Source of the DNA: Maritimibacter dapengensis
GTDB lineage: Bacteria; Pseudomonadota; Alphaproteobacteria; Rhodobacterales; Rhodobacteraceae
Length of the DNA: 64,000 bases
NCBI RefSeq assembly: GCF_019218265.1
Contig: NZ_JAHUZE010000002.1
Coordinates: forward strand, 1,054,001 to 1,118,000
Reading direction: 5' to 3'
In this document: piece after piece, positions 54,087 to 62,934 of the stretch
Layout: the number at the start of each line of letters is the position of its first letter
Numbering within the stretch: position 1 is the stretch's first letter
Made by a program: the position numbers and the translations under genes
Notes under the pieces: generated by a model
Databases searched by the model: none
The model's input: only the letters and a program-made list of their open reading frames with translations
What the model was told of the DNA's origin: nothing

Positions 54087-55295
54087 TCAGGCGGGTCGTC
54101 CGACCGTCACCTGCACCACGTCGCAGTTTTCCGCCTGAAACGCCGCAGCGCAACCCGCGAGATAGAAATTCCACATTCGGCGGAAGCGATCATCGAAGCC
54201 GAGCTGGGTGATCTCGTCCCAGCGGTCGTTGAAGGTCTGCATCCAGCGGCGCAGGGTCTGGCTGTAGCTCTGGCCGAATGCGATCTGGTCGCGCAGCGCG
54301 AGGCCGGCTTTCTCGATCTCGGCAGCGAGGACGGTTTTGGACGGCAACATGCCGCCCGGAAAGATGTATTTCTGAATGAAATCAACACCTTTTCGGTAGT
54401 TTTCAAAGCGCCGCTCGGTGAGCGTGATGATCTGGAGCGTGGCTTGTTTGCCCGGCTTCAGGCAATTCTTGAGTGTCTGGAAATAGACCGGCCAGTACTT
54501 CTCGCCGACCGCCTCGAACATCTCGATGCTGGCGATCCCGTCATATTGCCCCTTCTCGTCGCGGTAATCCTGAAGCTTGAACGTCACCATGTCGGACAGG
54601 CCCGCCTTTTCGATCCGGGCAACGGCGTAGTCGTACTGCTCCTGGCTGATGGTCAGGCAGGTGACACGCAGACCCCGCTTGCTTGCCGCATATTCCGCGA
54701 ACCCGCCCCAGCCGCAGCCGATCTCGAGCACATGGTCACCGGGCTGCGCGCCCATCTGGTCGACCATGGACGCATATTTCTGTTCCTGCGCCTTCTCCAG
54801 GCTCTCCTGCCCGGTCTCGAACAGTGCGGAGGAGTAGGTCATCGTGTCGTCGAGCCAGAGCGTGTAGAAATCGTTGCCGAGGTCGTAATGGGCCGCGATG
54901 TTCTTTTTCGCCTGCCGTTTCGTGTTGGATTGGAGCCAATGGCGCAGGCGCTCGAACATCTGGACCAGTTTGGCGCCTTTGAACCCGCCATAGAGGTCGT
55001 CGTTGTCCGTCTGAATGAAATCGAGAAACGCCTGAAGGTCCGGGGTCGACCAGCTTCCGTCAAGGTAAGCCTCGGAAAAGCCGAGATCACCCTCCCGCAC
55101 GAGGCGCGAAAACACGTCGTCGGTGTGGATGTGCACTTCTGCGACATGGCCGGGGCGTGGGCCCTCGGCCCGGAACACGCGACCGTCCGGCAGCACGAAA
55201 TCGAGCCGCCCCTGACCGATACGCTTCGCCAATGCAAAGACCTGCGGAAAGAACCGCGGCAGGTCTTTTTGCCCCCTCGTCTCGGTGTGGATCAT
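54087..55295 (-). CDS. Cyclopropane-fatty-acyl-phospholipid synthase family methyltransferase
   Basis: 402 residues. The SAM motif is VLEIGCGWGGFAEYA; 'YDLGNDFYTLWLDDTMTYSSALF', 'SIEMFEAVGEKYW' and 'FIQKYIFPGGMLPS' are characteristic CFA-synthase stretches, including the Glu and Tyr of the active site. It would methylate unsaturated phospholipid chains in the membrane. It could be CfaA proper or one of the roseobacter paralogues; one copy only is in view. AGGGGAA precedes the ATG. Confidence 0.9.
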   Translation of the reverse strand: MIHTETRGQKDLPRFFPQVFALAKRIGQGRLDFVLPDGRVFRAEGPRPGHVAEVHIHTDDVFSRLVREGDLGFSEAYLDGSWSTPDLQAFLDFIQTDNDDLYGGFKGAKLVQMFERLRHWLQSNTKRQAKKNIAAHYDLGNDFYTLWLDDTMTYSSALFETGQESLEKAQEQKYASMVDQMGAQPGDHVLEIGCGWGGFAEYAASKRGLRVTCLTISQEQYDYAVARIEKAGLSDMVTFKLQDYRDEKGQYDGIASIEMFEAVGEKYWPVYFQTLKNCLKPGKQATLQIITLTERRFENYRKGVDFIQKYIFPGGMLPSKTVLAAEIEKAGLALRDQIAFGQSYSQTLRRWMQTFNDRWDEITQLGFDDRFRRMWNFYLAGCAAAFQAENCDVVQVTVGRPA

Positions 55296-55360
55296 CGATG
55301 TTCCCCTGCTTTCGTATAAATCGAACGGATTTTTGCCGCCCAATCAAGGTTTTATTGGAC

Positions 55361-56782
55361 CTAGCTCGCCTTCGGACGGTTCTGGTAGGCCGAGAGCGCC
55401 GCTTCGCGCCCCTCTTTGAGACCAACGATCGGGCGCTCCGGATAGTTTTCATGCGCCGAAAGATTCCATGATCTCGGGACCGCGTCGAAATAATCCAGAG
55501 CGGTCTCGGGCGGGTTCTTTTGACCTTCGGCGATGAACGCAGAAAGGTATTCGCCGTCCGGGTCGAATTTCTCGGCCTGGGTGTCCGGGTTGAACACACG
55601 GAAATAGGGTGCGGCATCGGGGCCGGACCCGGCCACCCATTGCCAGCCCATCGCGTTCGAGGCGGGATCCCAGTCGGTCAGGCACTCTTCGAACCAGCGC
55701 ATCCCGACTTTCCAATGGATCATGCAATTCTTGGTCAGATAACTCGCGACGATCATGCGGGCGCGATTGTGCATCGTGCCGGTGACATACATCTCGCGCA
55801 TCGCAGCATCGACGAAACGCACGCCTGTGCGCCCCTGTTTCCACGCTTTGACCTCGGCAAGGCGTTCGTCATCGCGCCAGGGAAAGTCGTCCCATTCCTC
55901 GCGCCAGTTGTCGGTCAGAATGCGGGGCGTGTTGTACATCAGGTGATAGGCGAACTCGCGCCAGACCACCTCTTTCACGAAATGCTCTGCGCCGGATTTG
56001 CCGTCCTCCATCGCACGCTGCCCTGCGGCCCAAAGGCTCCTTGGGGAAATCTCGCCGTAGGTGAGGTATTCGGACATGCGCGACGTCGCGTCTTCCCCCG
56101 GCAGGTCGCGGTCGGATTTGTAGCGTTCGACCTTGTCGCGGATGAACACGGCCAGCCGGCTCCGTGCCGCCGCTTCACCGGGTTTGGAGTATTTGGCAAG
56201 CACCTCCGCACCGCGGTTCATCGCCGCGCCCATCGCCCAATCGTCCAGCACATCGCTTTTCGGCCATGTCTCGGGCGTGGATAACGAGGGGGCGGACAGC
56301 GGCGCACCGGGATCGCGATCTTTCACCGCACGCCAATAGGGCGAGTAAACCTTGTACGGGCCGCCGTCCTGCGTCTCGACCGTCCAGGGTTCGAAGAGGA
56401 GATGGCCTGAATGGCTTTCGGCTTCGATACCCGCGTCTTTCAGGGCTGATTTGACGTCCGTGTCCCGGTCGATGGCGTCTGGATCATAAAGCCGGGACCA
56501 GTGCACTGCGGTCGCCCCGGTTTCGTCGACCATTTCGCGCAATACGTCGAGCGCGTTGCCCCGGCGCAGGATCAAGCGGCTCCCCTTGTCTTCCAGCGCA
56601 TCCGCAAAGGCGCGAAGCCCCTCGCCCATGCGCCATTTGGCGGCGGCGCCAAGGCTGTCGACGGAATGGTCCTGGATGAACAAGGGAATGACCGGGCCAG
56701 CTTCTGCGGCGGCGGTCAGGGCGGGATTATCAGTCAGGCGCAGGTCTCGGCGGACCCACCAGATCACGGGTGCATCAGTCAT
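55361..56782 (-). CDS. phrB: Deoxyribodipyrimidine photolyase
   Basis: About 473 residues. N-terminal antenna domain ('VIWWVRRDLRLTDNPAL'), C-terminal FAD domain with 'TYGEISPRSLW', 'KEVVWREFAYHLMYNTP', 'GRTGVRFVDAAMREMYVTGTMHNRARMIVASYLTKN' and 'WQWVAGSGPDAAPYFRVFNP'. The tryptophans for electron transfer are present. Class I CPD photolyase repairs UV dimers with blue light. The start gives MTDAPVIWWVRRDLR; no good ribosome site is seen. Confidence 0.93.
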   Translation of the reverse strand: MTDAPVIWWVRRDLRLTDNPALTAAAEAGPVIPLFIQDHSVDSLGAAAKWRMGEGLRAFADALEDKGSRLILRRGNALDVLREMVDETGATAVHWSRLYDPDAIDRDTDVKSALKDAGIEAESHSGHLLFEPWTVETQDGGPYKVYSPYWRAVKDRDPGAPLSAPSLSTPETWPKSDVLDDWAMGAAMNRGAEVLAKYSKPGEAAARSRLAVFIRDKVERYKSDRDLPGEDATSRMSEYLTYGEISPRSLWAAGQRAMEDGKSGAEHFVKEVVWREFAYHLMYNTPRILTDNWREEWDDFPWRDDERLAEVKAWKQGRTGVRFVDAAMREMYVTGTMHNRARMIVASYLTKNCMIHWKVGMRWFEECLTDWDPASNAMGWQWVAGSGPDAAPYFRVFNPDTQAEKFDPDGEYLSAFIAEGQKNPPETALDYFDAVPRSWNLSAHENYPERPIVGLKEGREAALSAYQNRPKAS

Positions 56783-56850
56783 GGGAGTATTACGCAGGGC
56801 GGCCCGGTCAGGTTCACTGACGCAAAGACATCGGGCATCCACATGTCATG

Positions 56851-57990
56851 TCAATCGTCGCGCAGGCCGGCATCGCGATAGAGCGCCTCGATTTCCTCGA
56901 GCACTTTTTCGTTCATCGGGCCCGTTCTGTCGACGAGCCACTTGGCCGTTTTCCTGTTCTCTGCCAGCGCCATGCGCGAGATCTCCAACGCGCATTCTGC
57001 AACGGGCCCACCTGTATCGCGCGCCTCGTTGACGGCACGCATCAGGGCGCTCATGCGCTGTTGCGGATTATTGCGCTGGAAACACCCAGTCATCTTGATG
57101 ATCTCGTTATGCGTGGCCATCGCGATCTTGCCTGCATTGAGGTCCACGCAATAGCGGTAACGTGCGGCAGCGGCTTCGGTCTCGCGGATCGCGTCGAGTT
57201 GGTCTTGCAAGGCGCGGGCATCCTTTGCCGGGTAATATGTTCCGCCCCCTGCTTCGGCTATCGCCTCGAGTTGCGCGGCGGTGACAGCATCGACGCCGAA
57301 GCCGATCGTGTTCACATGCGTGGAAACACCCGCGTCGATCAGCGCCTTGGCACTCGTGACCGGGTCCCCGTCGCAGGTCTCTTCCCCGTCCGAGATGAGA
57401 TAGACCACCGGGACCGGCCCCGGTTCGCCCTCCTCCAACGGCAACGCCGCAACGACCTCGCCCGCATGATCCAGAACACCAGCGAGCGGCGTCCATCCGG
57501 TCGGCTGAAGCCCGGCAATGGTGCCGTCCAGTTCCGACCGGCGCGTATCGAACCCGTGGATCAGCTCGGTCGCAGCGCAGGAAACGTCCTTGCCCTCAGG
57601 CTGGTTGGTCCCCTCATGGCCGTAGACCATGAGACCGACCTCGATGTCGTCGTGCACCTCGGTGAGAAACCGCTGCGCTTCGCGCTTGGCGGCCTCCATC
57701 TTCGACAGGCCGCCAGCTGGTCCGGCCATCGACCCCGAGGCGTCGATCGCAAGGATCAGGTGGGTGGTTACGGCGCCCGGCGTGAAGCTTTCAGGTGGCG
57801 TGCACTCATCCAGCACGTAGACCGGTGTATCAGGTTCGCATTGGTCAAGATCGACCGGAACGGTATCTGAAATATCGGCATAGAGGTCGGCGAAGACCGC
57901 CGTGCAATCCGGCGATCCTTCCTGCGCCTGCGCTGCCCCACTCGGCACGATCAACGCAGCCGCCGCGAGGCGAATGACAGTTAGCTTCAT
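56851..57990 (-). CDS. Exported VWA-domain protein
   Basis: 379 residues. Signal peptide ending AQAQ, then a von Willebrand A domain (about 75-275) with a complete MIDAS: DASGS (83-87), the Thr of 'QPTGWTPLAG' and the Asp of 'SDGEETCDGD'. The C-terminal ~100 residues are helical with a Cys pair. Such periplasmic VWA proteins bind metal and protein partners; partner unknown. Its ATG directly follows the stop of the SRPBCC remnant, so it may depend on translation through that remnant. Confidence 0.82.
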   Translation of the reverse strand: MKLTVIRLAAAALIVPSGAAQAQEGSPDCTAVFADLYADISDTVPVDLDQCEPDTPVYVLDECTPPESFTPGAVTTHLILAIDASGSMAGPAGGLSKMEAAKREAQRFLTEVHDDIEVGLMVYGHEGTNQPEGKDVSCAATELIHGFDTRRSELDGTIAGLQPTGWTPLAGVLDHAGEVVAALPLEEGEPGPVPVVYLISDGEETCDGDPVTSAKALIDAGVSTHVNTIGFGVDAVTAAQLEAIAEAGGGTYYPAKDARALQDQLDAIRETEAAAARYRYCVDLNAGKIAMATHNEIIKMTGCFQRNNPQQRMSALMRAVNEARDTGGPVAECALEISRMALAENRKTAKWLVDRTGPMNEKVLEEIEALYRDAGLRDD

Positions 57991-58252
57991 CTAGGGTCTG
58001 TCCTGTTCCGCAAACGACTTGAACGCCGCCATATTCTTGGCAGTCTGTTTGCGAAACATGCCGGGTGCAAGCGTGGCCAGCACTTTGAGGATGAAACTCT
58101 GAGGGCGAAATTCGCACTCCATCGTCCAGCGGGTGCTGCCGCCGAGGTCTTCGAACCGGTTCTCGTTTCGGTTCCACATGCCGTCGGCCTCATAGATTGC
58201 GACGAAACGCTCCGGGAGGTTACGCGATGTCGATGCTTTCCGAGTATCTCAT
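57991..58252 (-). pseudogene. SRPBCC family protein, internally deleted remnant
   Basis: An ATG at 58252 with a GGAG ribosome site starts MRYSESIDIA, the usual N-terminus of small SRPBCC proteins, but TAA follows at once. In another frame the sequence continues RNLPERFVAIYEADGMWN and then the family's C-terminal half, ending at the TAG at 57991. About 60-65 residues between these two parts are missing, and the join is out of frame. Family members bind lipids or polyketides (START/Bet v1 fold). A shorter ORF from an internal ATG (58179) might still be translated. Confidence 0.75.
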
Positions 58253-58270
58253 GTGCGGGTCTCCTAGCAC

Positions 58271-58313
58271 CGCGAAACGGACGGCCCCGGCGCGAACGCC
58301 GGGACCGGGTCTA
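58271..58313 (-). terminator. Hairpin downstream of the BCCT gene
   Basis: GGTCCCGGCG-TTCG-CGCCGGGGCC on the minus strand just after the transporter stop; there is no clear T-run, so termination is uncertain. Confidence 0.45.
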
Positions 58314-59978
58314 TTACTCAGCCGGTGCGGCTTTCATCACCTGACGTTCCGCCGTGAGCCCCCGCCAGATGGCGAAGCACATCACGAGAAGAACGACCGT
58401 GAAGGGCAGACCGGTGGAGATCACCATGGACTGCAAGGATTGCAGCCCGCCTGCCGAGAGGAGGAGCACGATCGCGACCGCGCCCTCGAACACGCACCAG
58501 AACACACGCTGAGGAACCGGCGCGTCGACCTTGCCGCCCGCCGTGATCGTATCGATGACCAGCGAACCGGAATCCGACGAGGTCACGAAGAACACGATCA
58601 CGAGGATGATGCCCACCAGCGAGGTGAGGCCCGCGAGCGGAAGCACGTCCAGCATCTTGAAGAGCTGAAGCGACAGTTCGGCATCCTGTGCGGCAGTGTA
58701 GCCATCCTGGATCACCTGCTGGATCGCGGTGCCGCCGAAGACGGTCATCCAGATCACGCAGACGAAGGACGGGATCAGGAGCACGCAGATCACGAACTCA
58801 CGCACCGTCCGGCCACGCGACACGCGGGCGATGAACATGCCCACGAACGGTGACCAGGAGATCCACCAGGCCCAGTAGAACGATGTCCAGCCCTGCATGA
58901 AGTTGACGTCTTCACGGCCAACCGGGTTCGACAGCGCCGGCAGGTATTGCAGGTAGGCACCGAGGTAATCGACGAAGCCTGTAAGCACCGCGACGGTCGG
59001 ACCCACGATCAACGTGAAGATCAGGAGCAGTGCCGCAAGACCCATGTTGATCTCGGACAGGATCTTCACCCCGCCGTCCAGCCCGCGCAGCACCGAGATA
59101 AGTGCGATGGCCGTGATGGCCGAAATCAGGATCACTTCCGTCGTGGAGCCGATCGGGACGCCGAACAACTCGTTCAGACCGGCATTCGCCTGCGTGGCCC
59201 CGAAGCCCAACGAGGTTGCAAGACCGAACAATGTCGCGAAGACTGCGAGTACGTCGATGATGTGGCCCCACCAGCCCCAGACACGATCGCCGAGGATCGG
59301 GTAGAATGCCGAACGGATGGTGAGCGGCAGGCCCTTGTTATAGCTGAAAAGCGCAAGCGCGAGCGCCACGACCGCGTAGATTGCCCAGGGGTGGAGGCCC
59401 CAGTGGAAAATCGTCGCGGCCATGCCGAGACGCACGGCGGCCTCTTCATTTCCTTCCGCGCCGCCAAGCGGTGCCCAGTCCGTTCGCACCCCACCTTCGA
59501 CGGTGGTGCCGCCGAGAGATGTGGAGAAGTGGGTGAGCGGCTCGGACACGCCGTAGAACATGAGGCCGATGCCCATGCCCGCAGCGAAAAGCATCGCGAA
59601 CCAGCCGATATATCCGTAATCCGGCTTTGCATCCAAGCCGCCCAGCCTGACCTTGCCCACGGGGGTCACGATCAGAACGAGGCAGAAGATGACGAACAGG
59701 TTCGCCGCTCCGAGGAAGAACCAGTCGAAGCTCTTTGTCACGAAGCTGAACATCGCCGAGAACGCGTTGCCCGCCTGCTCCGGCAGGGCCAGCGTGTAGA
59801 AGACGAAGAGGACGATGGCGAGCCCCGAGATGAGGAACACCGGGTTATGGATGTCCAGACCGAATGGCCCGATCTGGGTGTTGATGTTATCCTGACCGAT
59901 TTCGTAATCGGTGTCGATCAGATCGGAATGGCCGTCGGGCGACGGAATTCCCTGATCGTCGAGTTCATTATCAGCCAT
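58314..59978 (-). CDS. BCCT family transporter
   Basis: 554 residues, twelve helices. The Trp-rich segment 'WTSFYWAWWISWSPFVGMFIARVSRGRTVREF' is the BCCT signature; 'GMGIGLMFYGVSEPL' in helix 3 is of the betaine/choline-carrier type. These systems take up glycine betaine, choline, carnitine or DMSP for osmoprotection or growth. Substrate not decided; the AcuI-type gene 700 bases away makes DMSP one possibility. Followed by the SRPBCC remnant. Confidence 0.92.
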   Translation of the reverse strand: MADNELDDQGIPSPDGHSDLIDTDYEIGQDNINTQIGPFGLDIHNPVFLISGLAIVLFVFYTLALPEQAGNAFSAMFSFVTKSFDWFFLGAANLFVIFCLVLIVTPVGKVRLGGLDAKPDYGYIGWFAMLFAAGMGIGLMFYGVSEPLTHFSTSLGGTTVEGGVRTDWAPLGGAEGNEEAAVRLGMAATIFHWGLHPWAIYAVVALALALFSYNKGLPLTIRSAFYPILGDRVWGWWGHIIDVLAVFATLFGLATSLGFGATQANAGLNELFGVPIGSTTEVILISAITAIALISVLRGLDGGVKILSEINMGLAALLLIFTLIVGPTVAVLTGFVDYLGAYLQYLPALSNPVGREDVNFMQGWTSFYWAWWISWSPFVGMFIARVSRGRTVREFVICVLLIPSFVCVIWMTVFGGTAIQQVIQDGYTAAQDAELSLQLFKMLDVLPLAGLTSLVGIILVIVFFVTSSDSGSLVIDTITAGGKVDAPVPQRVFWCVFEGAVAIVLLLSAGGLQSLQSMVISTGLPFTVVLLVMCFAIWRGLTAERQVMKAAPAE

Positions 59979-60011
59979 GATGGCTCCTTCCCTTGCTAAA
60001 CTGGTGGCGCG

Positions 60012-60431
60012 TCAATCTCCGCGCACCACCATGACCGAGCATTTTGCGTGACCTGCGATTTTTCCGCCGTTCGACGGCCAGATGTAATCGACGAGTCCCG
60101 GAACGTGGCTTTGCATGACCACAAGGTCGGCTCCGACCTCGCCCACGGCCTTCAACAGCGCATCGTCCAACTCGGTGGTGGGATCGTTACAGATGACCGG
60201 GTGTGACCCGGATTTGGCCCCTGTCGAGGCCGCCTCGGAACTTGCGAATTCCGATAGCTTCTTTCCGAATTGCTCCGGGTTCTTGCCCAATGCGCCCGGC
60301 GTGTCGGCCCCGACGCCGACATAGGTGATGTCGGAGCCGTAGAGCTGTGCGAGGTCGCCGGCGACCTTGCGGGCGTGCTTCAGACCGTCCAGATGCGACA
60401 GGTCGATCGGCACCAAGATGTGTTGGAACAT
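60012..60431 (-). CDS. Universal stress protein (UspA family)
   Basis: 139 residues. Starts FQHILVPIDLSHLDG; the ATP-binding signature G-x2-G-x9-G(S/T) is represented by 'GGKIAGHAKCSVMVV'. Cytoplasmic stress protein; single domain. It lies 33 bases upstream of the BCCT gene in the same direction and is probably co-transcribed. Confidence 0.88.
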   Translation of the reverse strand: MFQHILVPIDLSHLDGLKHARKVAGDLAQLYGSDITYVGVGADTPGALGKNPEQFGKKLSEFASSEAASTGAKSGSHPVICNDPTTELDDALLKAVGEVGADLVVMQSHVPGLVDYIWPSNGGKIAGHAKCSVMVVRGD

Positions 60432-60542
60432 CTCCCCTCCTTCGCGTGAGGTGAGCGTCCGGTTCCGAGCCGCGCCCTCACGTCGTCTCGTTGTCGGGGG
60501 GTCCCCCGGCGTCCCCGGGGCACGTCCGCCCTTGGTGCGACA

Positions 60543-60559
60543 GGTTAACGCAGGTTAAC
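60543..60559. repeat. Phased pair of GGTTAAC boxes
   Basis: CAGGTTAACG and CAGGTTAACT are adjacent, 10 bp apart, 112 bases upstream of the usp start. TTAA-N6-TTAA resembles but does not match a CtrA site (N7). Possible regulator site. Confidence 0.45.
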
Positions 60560-60574
60560 TCGATTTCCCAATGG

Positions 60575-60609
60575 AAAAAGCCATTTGCGACATACGCGTC
60601 GCAAATGGC
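60575..60609 (-). terminator. Intrinsic terminator of acuI
   Basis: Perfect 12-bp stem (GCCATTTGCGAC / GTCGCAAATGGC) with a 6-base loop and TTTTT on the minus strand, 25 bases after the acuI stop. Confidence 0.92.
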
Positions 60610-60633
60610 CCTCCATCGGTCGCGCAAGGCGCG

Positions 60634-61626
60634 TCAGCCGTTCACATCGACGACGACCCGGCCCTTGACCTGTCCGTTGAGAATGTCCGCCCCGAGTTTC
60701 GGCAGGTCCGACAGCGTCGCGGTCTGCACCATCGCGTCGAGTTTTTCCATCGGCAGATCGCGTGCGATCCGCTCCCAGGCGCGAAGGCGATTCTCATAGG
60801 GCTGCATCACGCTGTCGATGCCCAGAAGGTTCACGGCCCTGAGCAGGAATGGCACGACCGTCGCCGGAAGCCCGGCCCCGCCCGCCAGCCCGACCGCAGC
60901 GACCGAACCGCCGTATTTCATCTGACCCAGAACGCGCGCGAGCATCTCGCCGCCTACCGCGTCGACGCAGCCGGCCCAGGTCTCGGTCTCCAACGGTCGC
61001 TTGGTGGTTTCGTTCAGTTCCTCTCGCGGCACGATCCGGGACGCGCCGAGGCTCTTGAGGTAGTCGCCCGTCTCTGGTCGCCCGGTCACACCCGCGACGT
61101 CGTAGCCAAGATGCGCGAGGATCGCGGTCGCGACCGATCCCACGCCACCCGCGGCCCCCGTCACCAGCACTTCGCCCTTGTCTGGCGTGAGCCCGTGATC
61201 CTCGAGCGCCATGACCGCGAGCATGGCCGTGAAGCCCGCCGTGCCGACTGCCATGGCCTGCCGAGGTTCAAGACCTTTCGGCAAGGGAACCAGCCAGTCT
61301 GCCTTGACCCGCGCCTTCTGCGCGTAACCGCCCCAATGGACCTCGCCGACTCGCCAGCCGGTGAGCACGACCTTGTCGCCCGGTTTGTACCGATCGTCCT
61401 CGGAGGCTTCGACCGTGCCCGCGAAGTCGATCCCCGCCACGTGGGGATAGTTGCGCACGAGCCCGCCGCCTTTGGGCGACAGGCAAAGCCCGTCCTTGTA
61501 GTTCACGGTGGAGTATTCGACCGCCACGGTCACATCGCCCTCGGGCAACGCGGTCTCGTCGATCTCCTTGATTTCGGCTTTGGCGAGCCCGTCCTCGCCC
61601 TGTTCCAGCATCAGTGCCTTGAACAT
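60634..61626 (-). CDS. acuI: Acrylyl-CoA reductase (AcuI/YhdH family)
   Basis: 330 residues. Zinc-free MDR enzyme with 'MFKALMLEQGEDG', 'VEYSTVNYKDGLCLS', 'YPHVAGIDFAGTV' and the NADPH loop 'VTGAAGGVGSVA', all typical of AcuI/YhdH. AcuI reduces acrylyl-CoA to propionyl-CoA with NADPH and removes toxic acrylate made from DMSP or 3-hydroxypropionate. No ddd genes are present. GGGGAGAG lies before the ATG. Divergent from a FadR-type regulator 75 bases away. Confidence 0.87.
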   Translation of the reverse strand: MFKALMLEQGEDGLAKAEIKEIDETALPEGDVTVAVEYSTVNYKDGLCLSPKGGGLVRNYPHVAGIDFAGTVEASEDDRYKPGDKVVLTGWRVGEVHWGGYAQKARVKADWLVPLPKGLEPRQAMAVGTAGFTAMLAVMALEDHGLTPDKGEVLVTGAAGGVGSVATAILAHLGYDVAGVTGRPETGDYLKSLGASRIVPREELNETTKRPLETETWAGCVDAVGGEMLARVLGQMKYGGSVAAVGLAGGAGLPATVVPFLLRAVNLLGIDSVMQPYENRLRAWERIARDLPMEKLDAMVQTATLSDLPKLGADILNGQVKGRVVVDVNG

Positions 61627-61701
61627 GATCTCTCCCCATTCTTGCGGTGACGTTCCCAAATGTCATACAATTGATCCGAGCGTATTGAAAGGCCCGGCCC
61701 G

Positions 61702-62427
61702 ATGAAAACGAACCTGACCCCGAAGCGGGAGCTGTCCGCCCAGATCGCAGACCGCATCCGCGCTGCAATCATCGACGGCGCGCTCAAGGTCGACAGCAGA
61801 TTGCCCTCGGAAGCCGAGCTTGCCGAAAGCTTCGGGGTCTCCCGGCCCACGGTGCGCGAGGCGTTGAAACGCCTTGCGGCAAAGAACCTGATCCGCACCC
61901 AACGCGGCGCGACCGGGGGCGCCTTCGTGAACCGGATGACATATCGCGAGGCCCGCGACGATCAGGTGACGACCTCCACGCTGCTGCTTTCGATGAACGA
62001 CGTGAGTTTCGAGGCCGCGTGCGAAGCACGGTTCGCGCTCGAGGTGTCCTGCATCGCGCTCGCCTGCGCCCGGCGTGAGGACGAGGACCTCGCAGCCATG
62101 GAGGCCGAACTCGTGCGGCAGGCGGACGAGACGATCACCGACGAAGCCTTCTGCGCCTCCGACGTCGCCTTTCACCGCGCCTTCGTGGATGCCGCGAAAA
62201 ACCCGGTCCTGTCCTACCAGCTCGCCGGTGCAGTCGAAGCGATGCAGCCACTCATGAACCTTATCACATACACGGGCCGATCTCGTGCGCGCATCCTTCG
62301 GCGTCACCGGCGGTTGTTGACCGCGCTCACGGCCCGCGACACCGCCGCCGTGCATGACGCCCTCGACGACCTCGCCGCCTACACGGTCAAGATCGCCGGA
62401 GAAGTCGAGGCGGCCAAGGCGCGTTAG
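61702..62427 (+). CDS. GntR-family regulator, FadR subfamily
   Basis: 241 residues. Winged HTH 'LPSEAELAESFGVSRPTVREALKRLAAKNLI' (about 33-64) and a C-terminal FCD domain with Asp/His metal-binding positions ('SDVAFHRAFVDAAKNPV', 'RRHRRLLTAL'). FCD regulators bind organic acids. It is divergent from acuI and may control it; this is inferred from position only. Confidence 0.9.
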   Translation: MKTNLTPKRELSAQIADRIRAAIIDGALKVDSRLPSEAELAESFGVSRPTVREALKRLAAKNLIRTQRGATGGAFVNRMTYREARDDQVTTSTLLLSMNDVSFEAACEARFALEVSCIALACARREDEDLAAMEAELVRQADETITDEAFCASDVAFHRAFVDAAKNPVLSYQLAGAVEAMQPLMNLITYTGRSRARILRRHRRLLTALTARDTAAVHDALDDLAAYTVKIAGEVEAAKAR

Positions 62428-62574
62428 CGGGGCGTTGGCGAGGATTCTGCGTGTCCGACACGGGCCACTGCGCGCGCCCTCCGATGCAGCGTACATGTCA
62501 TGCGAATTCGACGAGAAATCCGCGCCGGATTCCGCTGCGCCCCCTTTTCAGGCGGGTCGCCGCGCCCTATATGT

Positions 62575-62862
62575 GGGCTGTTCCGCAAGGAACTATGGAC
62601 ATAAACGCGCTCGTAATAAGCGGATCGGACCCGGGGGCGGTACCCGGCGGCTCCACCAAAAATCCTTCGTTTGGGGATCATGGGGCCGAAATAGGATCGA
62701 CGAACGTCTAAAGGGGTTTGCTTTGTCCCGGTGAGATACCACCGTTATCGGTTCACTTAAGCTAGTTGCAAACGACAACAAAGCTCCGATCGCTCTCGCC
62801 GCCTAAGCGGTGCGAAAGATCGAAATCTAAGCCCTTGCGCCTAGCAGCGTAAGGCGGGGTTC
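62575..62862 (+). ncRNA. ssrA: Permuted (two-piece) tmRNA
   Basis: The acceptor piece comes first: T-arm region and 3' end GGCGGCTCCACCA (about 62646-62658). After a spacer of about 24 bases the 5' piece starts GGGGCCG (about 62682), which pairs with CGGCTCC to rebuild the acceptor stem. The tag frame 62768-62806 encodes ANDNKAPIALAA and a TAA. This order is the circular permutation of alphaproteobacterial ssrA, cut into two RNAs on maturation. It rescues stalled ribosomes and tags products for proteolysis. Outer ends are approximate. Confidence 0.93.
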
Positions 62863-62893
62863 GCAGGCACCTGGCAACAGAAGCCTGCATTTT
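62863..62893 (+). terminator. Hairpin after ssrA
   Basis: GCAGGC / GCCTGC stem with a 14-base loop, then ATTTTC. Probably ends the ssrA precursor. Confidence 0.6.
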
Positions 62894-62934
62894 CATTTCT
62901 TGCCCGGGTTACATTTCCCTGCCTATCTGCGGGC

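Noticed and set aside
60544-60558. TTAA...TTAA as a CtrA site
   Set aside because: Spacing is six, not seven bases, and the flanking bases do not match; kept only as a repeat.
60012-61626. Full DMSP catabolic cluster suggested by the BCCT and AcuI genes
   Set aside because: No dddL/P/Q/D or dmdA is present; proximity alone does not support it.
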